Of a DNA stretch of 64,000 bases, positions 22,729 to 32,316 are shown piece by piece (position 1 is the first letter of the stretch; each line of letters starts with the position of its first letter). Origin of the DNA: Armillaria gallica (lineage: Eukaryota; Basidiomycota; Agaricomycetes; Agaricales; Physalacriaceae); NCBI GenBank assembly GCA_037576215.1, contig JBANDB010000020.1, forward strand, positions 310,001-374,000, in the 5' to 3' direction. Below the pieces are notes generated by a model. That model did no database searches. It saw only the letters and a list, made by a program, of their open reading frames with translations, and had not been told where the DNA came from. A program made the translations under genes and the position numbers.

Positions 22729-23147
22729 TGTTACGATTTATTCATTTCTTTCTTATCTTATCTTATCATGACCACTTACCCTTATCTTATCTTAGATCCG
22801 CGACTCCACGGAGCCTTCGTAAATCTTCACATCATCACACTCCACTGGTGGAGTAGATGTCGCCATATTCTCAGCTACCGTGTATTTGGCTTATTCACTT
22901 TCTAACATGGTAGCCTCATCTTAGCACCCATTACAGACCCTCACCGTAGTATAAAAGTAGAGTACTCAAAGCTGTATATTCCTTAGCTTTGAGCTAATGT
23001 TCATTCATACCGAAACACTCTTTTGCTCGCTAAAGCATAAGACCTATCTAAGTTTGTCTTGGGCAGCAATCATCAAAGGATCAAGCGGTGACTGTACGAA
23101 TGCGATACAGCCGACTTGTTACCCTTGATTGCAGTTCGGGTCTTACA
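22729..23147 (+). repeat. 3' LTR
   Basis: 419 bp, followed by TSD GTCTT (23148-23152). Two ancestral CpG sites appear changed in this copy (AACATGG for AACACGG; GTTTGTC for an inferred GTTCGTC). Confidence 0.97.
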
Positions 23148-23152
23148 GTCTT

Positions 23153-26100
23153 CCTCCTGATCACATTCAGAACAGGATCAAGGATGGGGGTCAAAGTCGG
23201 TCTTCTGTTGCTACCAGGAAGGCACATCTTGAGATTCAGTTGGGAGTTCATCAGCGCGAGCCAAAGAGAATGATAAACTTCTGAAAGAAGTGTCTCGTCT
23301 GGGATCCGGCAGTTGAGTTAGATGCCGATCATCCAAACCGGGCCAAATGCTCACACTGTTTAGCTTGGATTGCATTGAAGGATAAATGACATCTTCAGCG
23401 CTTCAGAGAACACTGGCAGCATGGTTGCAAAGAAGCATCTCGTCCAGATACTCAGAGTCGCACTCTTTTGGATTTTCAAATTACTTCAAATCCTGACTTG
23501 AAGAAATCTATCCCAAGGCTGCAAATCACAAAGAGCTGTCCTGGAATCACTTCTGCACTTGATGCCCAAGTTGACTATTATCTTCAATGTGCAGGTGTAA
23601 CTGGGGGTGGCTCTCAAAGCCTGACTGTCTTAAGCCAGGAGATTTACGATAAACCTTTTCAGGATCTTGGCGACGATGAAAAACAAAATATCTATACAGT
23701 TCAATTCCAGAGCAGGACTTGGCAAACAGACACCTCACCTAAAGTAATGGCTGTCTTTGCTTGCGGCAAGTGTGCTTGTTTGGGATCTTTTGATGTTGAA
23801 GAGGAGGCTCTACATACATCTACTCCTTGCGAACCATGTCTATTGGTTTATGCAGGACATGATTTTCAATGGGCCCTTGGAAAAAAGTGTGAAGCTAATG
23901 AGGATACCATGAAATATACTCCTCATATCTTCACCAATCCGACTCAAGGACGACTCTTTGCCTGCTATAAAGGTTTGGAAGACTTGTTAATTGACTCAGA
24001 GGTATGTGCACCATCTCATCATTTGCAACGTTGATCTTATTGGCATAATTAAGGACCCCACCAAATCAGTTTTTGTTCGCTTTGCTCAGCAAGTGACATC
24101 TGGCCACTTCAAGGATGCAAAAGTCTTCATGGGCCTTCTTGAAGCAATGTCGCTAGCAAAAGATCGAGAACTTCATGGTGTTGGAATGCAAAATTTCAAA
24201 TACAACCCTGACTACCGAGAATTTATCTCTGTCGTTGGGACTATTAGCTCAAGAGCACTTCAAACAATGAGCCAACAATTCAAGACTGAAACTGCTTGTT
24301 CACTGACATGAGTTGCTGTCTGTGCAGCTCATATCCAGGCATGCTGATTATTGCATATTTTGTTGCAGAAAGCAAGAGTCAATAAAGCCCCGATTTCCTC
24401 TCGGAATTGAGGATCAAACATTCGAGTTTGCAGCGCAATACTGCGCTGAATATGGTTATCCAACAACCTTCCCCTTGGCATTATCTGTTGATGACACAAA
24501 GCTGTTACCGTCACTTCAGCCTATTCAAGACCATGCTGAAGGCCAAAAGCATGGAGAATGGTATCTAGTTGGAGGAACTGGTGAATCTATGTGCATCAGG
24601 ATTCCAGACATTGAAATGTTGGACACCTTCATGAAAGAAAACATGGTGACCAAGGCAACTAAAGTAAGATTAAACTTCTTCCTTTGAATCTGTTACTCAA
24701 TGAACTCCTAGCTTTGAATGTGGGTCCTGCAGATACCGCTTCCTGGTATACCACTTTTGGCATTGGCCATGCTACCTATTGGTTTGAAAATCAAAGCTCC
24801 CAAACTTGCTCACCATCAGATTGCACTGGTGAAAGGCCTGATTTTGCGAGGATATCATATTATCAGCAATGCTTCAGATGGCGCTGCCATCAAATGGGAC
24901 TGCCAACAACGTCTTGTGGCAGCTGGGAAAATTCAGGACTACCTTATTTGTCCACCAAGCAATGATATTGATCCAATCACTGTTCCTCTGGTATATCTCA
25001 ACAATAACATCTTCGTAAACATCCAAGACTCCAAACATGGATTGAAGACATTCTGGAACAATATCTTCACTGGTGCTCGAGTCATTACACTGGGGAATTA
25101 CATTGTTCATTATCAGCAGATCCATGACATCGCTTTGGATCATTCTGGTCCCCTGTATGAACGCGATGTTATCAAGTATGACAAACAGGATGACAATGCT
25201 GCATCCTGTCTCTTCTCTGCTGAGCTCCTTCGATATGCTTCTCAAAATCCAAGAGCGCATCTTGGTGTCGTGGTATACACATTCGTGTTTGGTGACTTCA
25301 TTGATGCGTACCAGAGCCAGACAATGCCTCACCGACAATGTATTCAAATTGCTATTCGTACACTGCTCTTCTTAGAGACCTGGAGATTGTTCCTGAAGAA
25401 ACAAGGCTATATCGAGGACAAGCATTTTATCTCAAGGGCTGCTTACGATATCGTGCAAACACTGGCAAAAGGGCTATTAGGACTAGTCATTATCCATCAT
25501 GATCACCTTTCAAGTCCTACACCTCTTCTAACATGGAAACATGTCAGTGAAGGGAATGAGTGTCATTTCGCCAATATGCGGGTCATGATCCCCAACTTCA
25601 CAGTCTTGCAATCCATTCTGATGGCACCGAAACTTCGTACCTTGGCCTCGGCCTCTAGCCAGCATAGATTCAGTAAAGCGAACTACAAGAAGATGGCAAA
25701 TGGTTACCAGCATGCAAATCTCCTCAATGAGAATATCGACTATGAACTGCTGAAAATGTTTCCCTCCGATACAGAATTCATGGAGGCATATGGAGCTGCT
25801 ATTGAAGAAAACGACACTCTCTGGACCTTAGTTGGCCTACATCCCGCAATGATCTTGAGTGCGCCGATGCCTTCTATACAGCCAATGCCAGTGGATAACT
25901 CACCTGAATCCCTTCCTGATATATCTCATGACGATAGCCTGGCAAGCGATCAGACTATCCTTGATGGACTTCAGACTGCTATCAATTCAATCAATACCAT
26001 GGCAAACTTAACACGAACAGAAGAAGAAGAGCTTGATGCATGTACCTTTGCTGCCATTGCGCTTGCTCTGGAGAAACTCACAAAGATGTAAGTATCATTC

Positions 26101-27274
26101 CATCTGGTGATCAATCATAATCTGAGTTCATAAACAGTGACAAAATACCACAAGACGAGAAAGCTACCAAAGAAATAAGAGCAGAAGTACAAAGAGCACT
26201 GTCAGCTCATCTGCAAACAGTCATCGCTGTTCTCCAAGGATTTGCCGCATCCCTCAATCAACAAGAGCAGCCCATCGACTCTACAGCCATAGGTTTATCT
26301 GAGGCTACACCGACAGAATTGGAGCCCCTTGTCTTGATTCGGAAAGCTAACCAGACCATCCAAGCGGCCACTGGTGTTTGGAACTACAAACCCCCTACGA
26401 GTCAGAAGCAGCGACCAAACCAGAAACCAGATGACAAACCAAAAGAGCTTTCTCATGAACAGCTCCTTGCCCAGCAGATCAACACGATTATACATGGCAC
26501 ACAGACACGAGGCTCAAGCACTGGATTGAATCGTAAAGAGCGGTGGAAAGGCGAAACAGAGTCTGATCCTGTACGTACTGGTAACTCTGCTAATGCGGAA
26601 GTTGCGGCCAAGGGACGAGCATCTGATGTGCATGTGCATGCAAATCTAAAGAATTATACTGAATATTTATGGCCAGGTTATCAAAAGACGATGCACCGCA
26701 TTCAACAGCAGTGGTGTGAAGGCTTACTTGACCGTGTCAGAAGCCTTAGTTAGCAAGGCAAACCCGTTAACAAACAATTCGTTTGGCTTTGCTATTGACG
26801 GCCAAGAGATCTATCTTGTCAGAGGTCAGTCTGTGGTCAATAATCCTTTACATGAACACTGACCCTTTGTCAGTTGTGACGTTATATTCCAAGGGTGGAG
26901 GCAAAGCCGGCACTCATTCTTGGGTACCCAGTGCTGAGAGTATAGGCTCCCTCTCGTATATGGTGGTCCAGCTCTATGAACACTCGCATCGATGTATGTT
27001 CAGACGGATACATCAGAAATACAGCACGATGGGATTATCTCGATTTGCTCACCTGCCATCAAATTCCTTCTTGACAACAATTCCTCCTGATTCCATCAAA
27101 ATAACCGATGATCTTGTGGACATTTCCGCTGCGAGTTTGACAGTGTTCCTGAGTTTGAAGGACGAGAAGGAAGAGCTGGTTGAAGCAGTAACAAAACTGA
27201 ATACTGTGCGTCGGAAAGGGAAGCCAAATTGTCATATCCTGGAGGTGGAGGAAGAAGAGGATGAAGATTGCTAG
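23153..27274 (+). pseudogene. 3' half of transposon gene: zinc finger plus DDE-like transposase core
   Basis: Continues the Ulp1 frame exactly if the LTR element and one TSD are removed. A C2HC-like finger (CSHCLAWIALKD, then HLQRFREHW, 23350-23420) precedes the core. Candidate catalytic motifs are LSVDDTKLLPSL (about 24483), NASDGAAIKWDCQ, IQDSKHGLKTFWNN and SEGNECHFANMR (about 25546). Introns: 24002-24053, probably 24312-24368, 24664-24711, 26090-26139 and one near 26820-26870. In-frame TGAs lie at 23282, 23387 and 24715 (likely also 24309), each consistent with CGA to TGA. Register changes near 24375 and near 26700 look like indels. The C-terminus is acidic (EVEEEEDEDC). The family is common in agaricomycetes, from memory. 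The DDE/P-like assignment is inference; the junction model around 24300 is uncertain. Confidence 0.72.
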
Positions 27275-27375
27275 AATGACGTGGCAGCGTCGGACAGATA
27301 TGGCCTGATATGATGATTAAACGATTAATTACGGTTTTATTTGTATTTTTCGCATTTTTTAATGTTAGGACCGAA

Positions 27376-27462
27376 ATCCGGACAAACTTGCTCCTAAGGG
27401 TAGGTTGGGGGCGAAATCCAGACCAAATTTGAGGTATGGATCACGATGAAAGTCCGGACAAA
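27376..27462 (+). repeat. Right subterminal repeats, ATCCGGACAAA type
   Basis: Three copies in the same orientation as those at the left end: ATCCGGACAAA (27376), ATCCAGACCAAA (27416), GTCCGGACAAA (27452). Spacing is about 36-40 bp. Confidence 0.75.
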
Positions 27463-27476
27463 TTTTGAAAAGGACC

Positions 27477-27517
27477 GAATTTCTGCCCTGACCTCTGAGG
27501 GGATAATCAGGGGTCCT
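27477..27517 (-). repeat. Right TIR of the 15-kb DNA transposon
   Basis: Inverted match to 12098-12138, with 15 terminal bases identical. It is followed by TSD CATGCACC at 27518-27525. Confidence 0.9.
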
Positions 27518-27525
27518 CATGCACC

Positions 27526-28429
27526 TCCTATATATTAGGCATCACGTGATGACTGTTTCACTTTTTCCAGTCAACATTTTTTCGACCTCATCCAACGGCT
27601 TAGCGGAGCACAAGTCAAGTTCTTAGATACTATACAAATGTATTCCATGTGTTTTTAGAAGACTGCATTATGTTCAAAAAATGTAGTTAAGAAAGTTAGA
27701 TTTTGGGACCTTTCCATCAAATTGGGATGCTGACGAGTGATGACATGCACTGTATATCCCGGAACAATGACCGTCCTGCCGTATTTGTTTAGTATGTCGT
27801 AAGTTAATCATCCGCGTATGCATTCAAAGACATTGTGATCAGATCCATACAATCACTCAACTGTACGGCATCATAAAGTGAAGCTTTCGATTTCAATACT
27901 TATCCTAAGTGAAATGGTACTGATTATCACAAGAAGTATACTACCAGCTGGTATGGAACCAGCAGCCAGTTGTGATGCGTGGGATTTATCCTCACATCTT
28001 ATAATTTTGATTTAAGTCCTCAATTCAAACGATCAGGTATCTTCATCCAATGATTTGATCAACTGTGTCGTCAGGGTGACTTGATTAAAAGACTATCATC
28101 GTACGTTTGTTCCTCTTAAATTTGATGCCTTTGCACTATCTGCTAAGCTAGAATCAGAAAGAGTGCTATGGGTGTCATGCTCGCACCTTACGGTTTTGAT
28201 TTTAGGCTTCCGTTCTGGGTAATCATAAATCTGTAGAAAAGCAGAGGTACTTATGCATCACCAACAGGTTCTTATTTCAACAATCGTTATTCTCCCCTGG
28301 TCGTCATGGTGAATAAGCGCCCGCCTCCGTTTAAAAACTCGTCAACGTAACCATGCCGGTACGCTAACTTGACGCCAACTTTCTACTTCACCATATCATT
28401 GGACGCAAAATTCACAAAGACCTAGTACC
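27526..28429 (+). promoter_or_regulatory. Intergenic; distal old repeat, proximal duplicated promoter
   Basis: No gene. 27670-27770 resembles 11900-12000 (see findings). The last about 280 bp before 28430 match the upstream DNA of glycoprotein copy 3, for example TCACCAACAGGTTCTT and the block ending in CCTAGTACC just before the start. Confidence 0.45.
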
Positions 28430-30178
28430 ATGGACTGCCACAAAGAGGAACGGGATGATTTACTCCTACCTTCCGGGTCTAATGATGACCTATTATTTCC
28501 CTCTCCCGCAACTTGGTCGGAAGTAGGACACTCTTCCTCGTCTGTCACCCTAGTCGAGCCTCCGCCCATAGCTCGACCAATACGACTAGGAGGCACACCA
28601 GGAGTCATAGTCGGACTACTGTTCGGTGCTGCACTTACTGCTGTGCTGCACCATGTTTACCTATTCACCCTCCGAGGACGTACTGTGTCAGGCCAATTCT
28701 GGATAAAGAACTCTTCCAATGCGCTGAGCACGTTGGTCCAGTGGCTTTGCATGGGGTCAGTTTCGGTATCACTTACGCAACTCGTGAGTATTTCGTATCC
28801 AGACCTAAAAGCCTTCGATTCATGGACTCAGTAGATCTGGTATTTGCTACGTCGCCGACCGTTCACTATCCTTCAACTCAACCATTTATTTGGTTTACCT
28901 GATCCTCTTCGAATTCTGGGCCTCGCTTCATCCAGAAGGATCAGAAATGCTATTCCTGTTATCGTCATTGCAACACTTTTGCAGGCATTTGCGCTCATTT
29001 CCATACTTGCTCCCAACTCTCTCGAAGTTGGCTCAGCGTTGCCAAAAAACACTACTATCTCCATACCCACAGCTCTCTTCAATAAACCCATCAATGAACT
29101 TAATTGCAGTGTGTCTCCTTCTGCAGACTCGGAAAAGCTTCTGGACCATGCATTGCAGTCTGAGACACTTATGGGCTGGAATGCACCTGCAGGGTGTGGG
29201 ACTGCGTGCAATTACACAATCCAATACAGTGCGCCTGCTCTGTGATGTACAGAACTCGCTATTGATGAAGCCAACACAATGCTACCTGTCAGGCAGGGGA
29301 CCGGCAGCAGGATTGTGTATAATGCTACGACCTTGATCCCCGTTGGGGGGTCGATTGATCCCATATTCATCGCATGGCGCACATATGACACTAATGGGAA
29401 ATCCACAGTTGCTGGCACACGTTGCTCGCTCTATAACAGCACTCAGAAATCTGTCGTGTCATTCGCAAACAACACCGGAACGATTTCCCCCAGTATCATA
29501 TCCTATAACAGCCTGCCCCAAGGGTTTATCGGTTCTGAGTGTCCTGTGGATGGGGAAAGCAGAAATGCCACCTCCGTCTCATTTTCTACCTACGCAGTGC
29601 TTGGGGGATGGCTCGCTCAGCAGCTCAATGGAGTCCTTATATGCTCAATGGACGGCGACGACGGGTCACATGTCTATTGGTCTCCTAGCTCCGATTTCTT
29701 CAATTTGGCCTCCAATAATCTATTTTCGCTGAACGAAACAGCAGGAACGTTTACTCCAAATAGCAAAAATGTCAGCAGCGCATTGGAGCAGATCCTAGTA
29801 AATCTCACCGTTGCACTCATAACCCATTGGGGCCAAACAACCATGGTTGATGCATCGGTGGCACAGGATCAGCTGGTATGGGTTTATCATATCCAAAGAT
29901 TATGGATTATATACATGACTGCGTTGGCAGTAACAGCGGCATGTGGTACTGTCGGGTTAGCTTGCATACTGAAGAATGGAGAGGATAGGGACTTGACTTT
30001 CTGGGATATTGTCCGGGCGACCAGGAACTCGGAATTGGATGCTGTTGTAGAAGGAGAGAAACGCGGGGATGCGGGAAAAGCTACCATGCTACAGTACACT
30101 GTCCAAGGAAGGGATCTGGAGGCGAATACTTCGGGTATTTTCATACTGTCCAGGCCTCGTCGCAAGGGATCGAACTAG
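28430..30178 (+). pseudogene. Three-pass membrane glycoprotein (copy 2, one nonsense codon)
   Basis: Paralog of 1452-3227. Exon 1 is 28430-28783, a 51-bp intron is 28784-28834, and exon 2 is 28835-30178. Its only lesion is TGA at 29243-29245, where copy 1 has CGA (SAPAL-stop-CTEL against VPALRCTEL); the frame is open on both sides for the full family length (565 sense codons). The membrane segments (VIVGLLFGAALTAVLHHVYL; WIIYMTALAVTAACG), glycosylation sites and the tail FWDIVRATRNSELD are all retained. Either the allele died very recently or readthrough or editing rescues it; sequence cannot tell. It lies just outside the right end of the 15-kb transposon, whose mutation pattern it shares. 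Confidence 0.82.
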
Positions 30179-30329
30179 ATAGATACATAACCATAAGAAG
30201 CCTGCGGACAAATTCTCATGTCAAATACCATTGCAAAGATACTGTATGGTGCGTTCAAATTGTGATAGTGCTGGGACATGTAAACTGGACGATGTGGGAG
30301 TAGATACATGTAGCAAAAACCAGATAGCT

Positions 30330-31166
30330 TCAAGCGCATAGGCCCTTCTTTAGTCCGTGTCCGCAGTCATTCTTCACCTCGCTAATATCCTTCAGGGAGA
30401 ACTGGATGAAGCCCAAGGAGTCCACCAATGGACTCAGAGAGAAACTTGCTTCTTCGTTCTCTACGATACACAACGGGGGAGGCAAGGATTTAGTCGGTGT
30501 GAGGGGACCAATCGAGCCTAACGACGTATCCCCGTCCTCCGAATCTGTGACGAGGGACGCGTCTGCAAGATCGTCGTCGTCGTCATCAAAGACATCGTTT
30601 ACACGAAGGAATGTATCATTCGTATACTCGAGAGTACCAATGCGTTCATCCTCAGATGCAATAGAGTCGAACAAATTGAATGATAAGGCGTCGACGGAAA
30701 ACCCAGAATGAGAGGGAACCGGGACCATAGCGACGTTATGGAAACGGGCGTTCATAATTTGCCCAGTCTAGTGGTAGTGCAGAGAATTAGCATTGTAAGG
30801 AAAACCCATACCAGGAATACTCACGACAAAGGACGTGCAAGCATATAGTGGAACGAACGACACTCGTACCCCAATTCCGTCAAAAAGGTCTTCCACAGCG
30901 CCTATGTCCAGGACGCTGTCGACGGTCCAATCGTGAGGGATTTCGTATAATATGACACCGCCTAAGCCATGCTCATCCATCCTGAGGAACCTTCTCCTCC
31001 CCTTCATCTCGGGCGAATGCAACAGATCTTGAAAAACCGACTCGACGACAACACGTTTCCAGATCTCGCCGGCAGGATAGTGGGCTGGGCCGAGGCTTGG
31101 ACGACTTGGCGATTTTGAGCTCAGGAGACGGGAAATATTTGCAGACCAGGTAGGAGATGGAGACAT
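30330..31166 (-). CDS. Conserved-looking protein of unknown function, two exons
   Basis: Minus-strand gene: exon 1 31166-30825, a 57-bp intron 30824-30768 (GTGAGT...TAG), exon 2 30767-30330, giving 259 residues with an intact frame. The N-terminal half contains DEHGLGGVILYEIPHDWTVD and VEDLFDGIGVRVSFVPLYA. The C-terminal half is acidic with a run of aspartates (VFDDDDDDLADAS) and serine/proline-rich, probably disordered. There is no signal peptide, membrane segment or recognised domain. Its 3' end faces the end of glycoprotein copy 2 about 150 bp away (tail-to-tail). Coding status rests on the clean splice pair and long frames on both sides. Confidence 0.65.
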
Positions 31167-32254
31167 TGTTAGGAAAGGCGAGGCTATGAGGCGTGGTTCA
31201 CATTTAAGTGGCGATGGCCAGAAACGGACGGGATGATCGGCGATCGCGACGAAGGCCCGGTCCTGTGACGTTTCAAATAATTAATTTGATTAATTTCAAT
31301 TACGGCTCTGTTCCTCTCTCCGGTTCCAACACGATCCGGTAATCATTAATTCCTACGCTATCAAGCATGGCTTGAGTCGGATACCCAAGCACAAGAGGCC
31401 TGATGGATAAGTGACATTGTCCCTGACGCATTGGGTTCTCGTGATGCCGTTGGGATTGACCTCTTCACCGGCCACCAAGGTCCAGCGCTCGTTGAAAAAG
31501 TCGTCAAATTGCAGAGGAACGGTCCTCATGCACCTGGTACGTTATCTAGTCAACGAATCCTGTGATTTATAACGAACTAGGTGAAAAGAACGGTTGACCT
31601 TGTGTAAGCCAGCAACATATTTGACTCTGCTGGGCGGGACGTCTGTGGGATTTACGATTGAGATTGATGGATTGGCAGTCATTGAATTTATCCATATTGC
31701 GGACAGGTGAATCGTCGCAGTTCATACCAAAGATCATCCATATACCTTCTTTTTAGGACGAAAGCGCCCTGATGCAGGCTGCTATGTTACTATTGGAAAC
31801 AATACGGCCTGGTTTACATACTTATTACAGCTAGGGATTGATCCAAGACATTATCGTAGCATGAGCGCGCTTCTCATGTGCTTTGCCTTCTCAGCATTTC
31901 GTGAAAATTTGTTGCCGAATGAACACTGGCAGATGACTCCAGAATACAATAAGGTGAGAGTAAAACTGCGGCATTGTCCTTAAAATACTCATGAGAATTG
32001 TAAGTAGGCAGAAATAGTTTTCTGTCTCCCAATTTGTGTTTAACATGAGGTCCCGGACATTGGAGGGCGGCGCACTTTCCGAGGATGAACGTTCGTTTCA
32101 ACGCTTGAGTAGTTCTAGATCATGAAGGACTACATGCACCACATCGCTGGGATAAGTACCAGGCTTATATGTGTAATGCATCCATGCTGTTCTCATCAAC
32201 AGAACCGAAGTTTCGCCATTTAGACCTGCCTCGGTCCGAGCTCCGAGCCGGTCC
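31167..32254. other. Intergenic with a decayed coding fragment
   Basis: A plus-strand relic at about 31430-31960 gives readable pieces in changing frames (GSRDAVGIDLFTGHQGPALVEKVV; GRKRPDAGCYVTIGNNTAWFTYLLQLGID). They are interrupted by stops, so it is a dead gene I cannot name. The rest shows nothing. Confidence 0.4.
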
Positions 32255-32261
32255 TATAAAG
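32255..32261 (+). promoter_or_regulatory. TATA box of Kv-beta gene
   Basis: TATAAAG, 62 bp upstream of the ATG at 32317. Confidence 0.55.
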
Positions 32262-32316
32262 GCGACGTTATTCAAACGTTATTTGACGATACTTGTTACC
32301 TTTACATTCATCGACT

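Larger units (their letters stand above)
14180..23147 (+). mobile_element. Ty3/gypsy chromodomain LTR retrotransposon, 8,968 bp, nested
   Basis: Two 419-bp LTRs (TGTTACG...TCTTACA), 97.9% identical by my comparison, enclose a 5' ORF, gag and pol. Target duplication GTCTT is at 14175-14179 and 23148-23152. Gene order in pol is protease, reverse transcriptase, RNase H, integrase, chromodomain. The chromodomain and self-complementary primer site place it with Tf1/sushi-type chromoviruses. All long frames are interrupted by nonsense codons, nearly all TGA, so this copy is dead. There are very few indels. It inserted into the transposase gene of the surrounding DNA transposon. Confidence 0.95.
12098..27517 (+). 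mobile_element. Large DNA transposon with Ulp1-transposase gene, interrupted by a gypsy element
   Basis: The termini are inverted repeats starting AGGACCCCTGATTAT, flanked by a perfect 8-bp TSD CATGCACC (12090-12097 and 27518-27525). The span is 15,420 bp. Without the nested LTR element and one copy of its TSD it would be about 6.4 kb. The cargo is one long gene joining an Ulp1-type cysteine protease, a zinc finger and a DDE-like transposase core. Both subterminal zones carry repeated ATCCGGACAAA-type motifs. An 8-bp TSD is compatible with P, hAT and KDZ-type elements. The transposase motifs (VDDTKL; ASDGA; DSKHGLKT; SEGNECHF) resemble the P/THAP9 layout more than KDZ, but the superfamily assignment is inference. 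The gene is decayed, so the copy is not autonomous now. Confidence 0.88.

Noticed and set aside
12098..27517. Assigning the large transposon to the KDZ superfamily
   Set aside because: Ulp1 domain, 8-bp TSD and fungal host would fit, but I do not see the KDZ transposase motifs; the core motifs look closer to P/THAP9.
28784..28834. TAG at 28832 as a second nonsense codon in glycoprotein copy 2
   Set aside because: It lies in the last bases of the 51-bp intron, which is conserved in position in all three copies.
31520..31560. GGTCCTCATGCACCT, identical to the right junction of the 15-kb transposon, as a solo end or old insertion site
   Set aside because: A single 15-mer match in 64 kb is expected by chance about once or twice, and no TIR continues from it.
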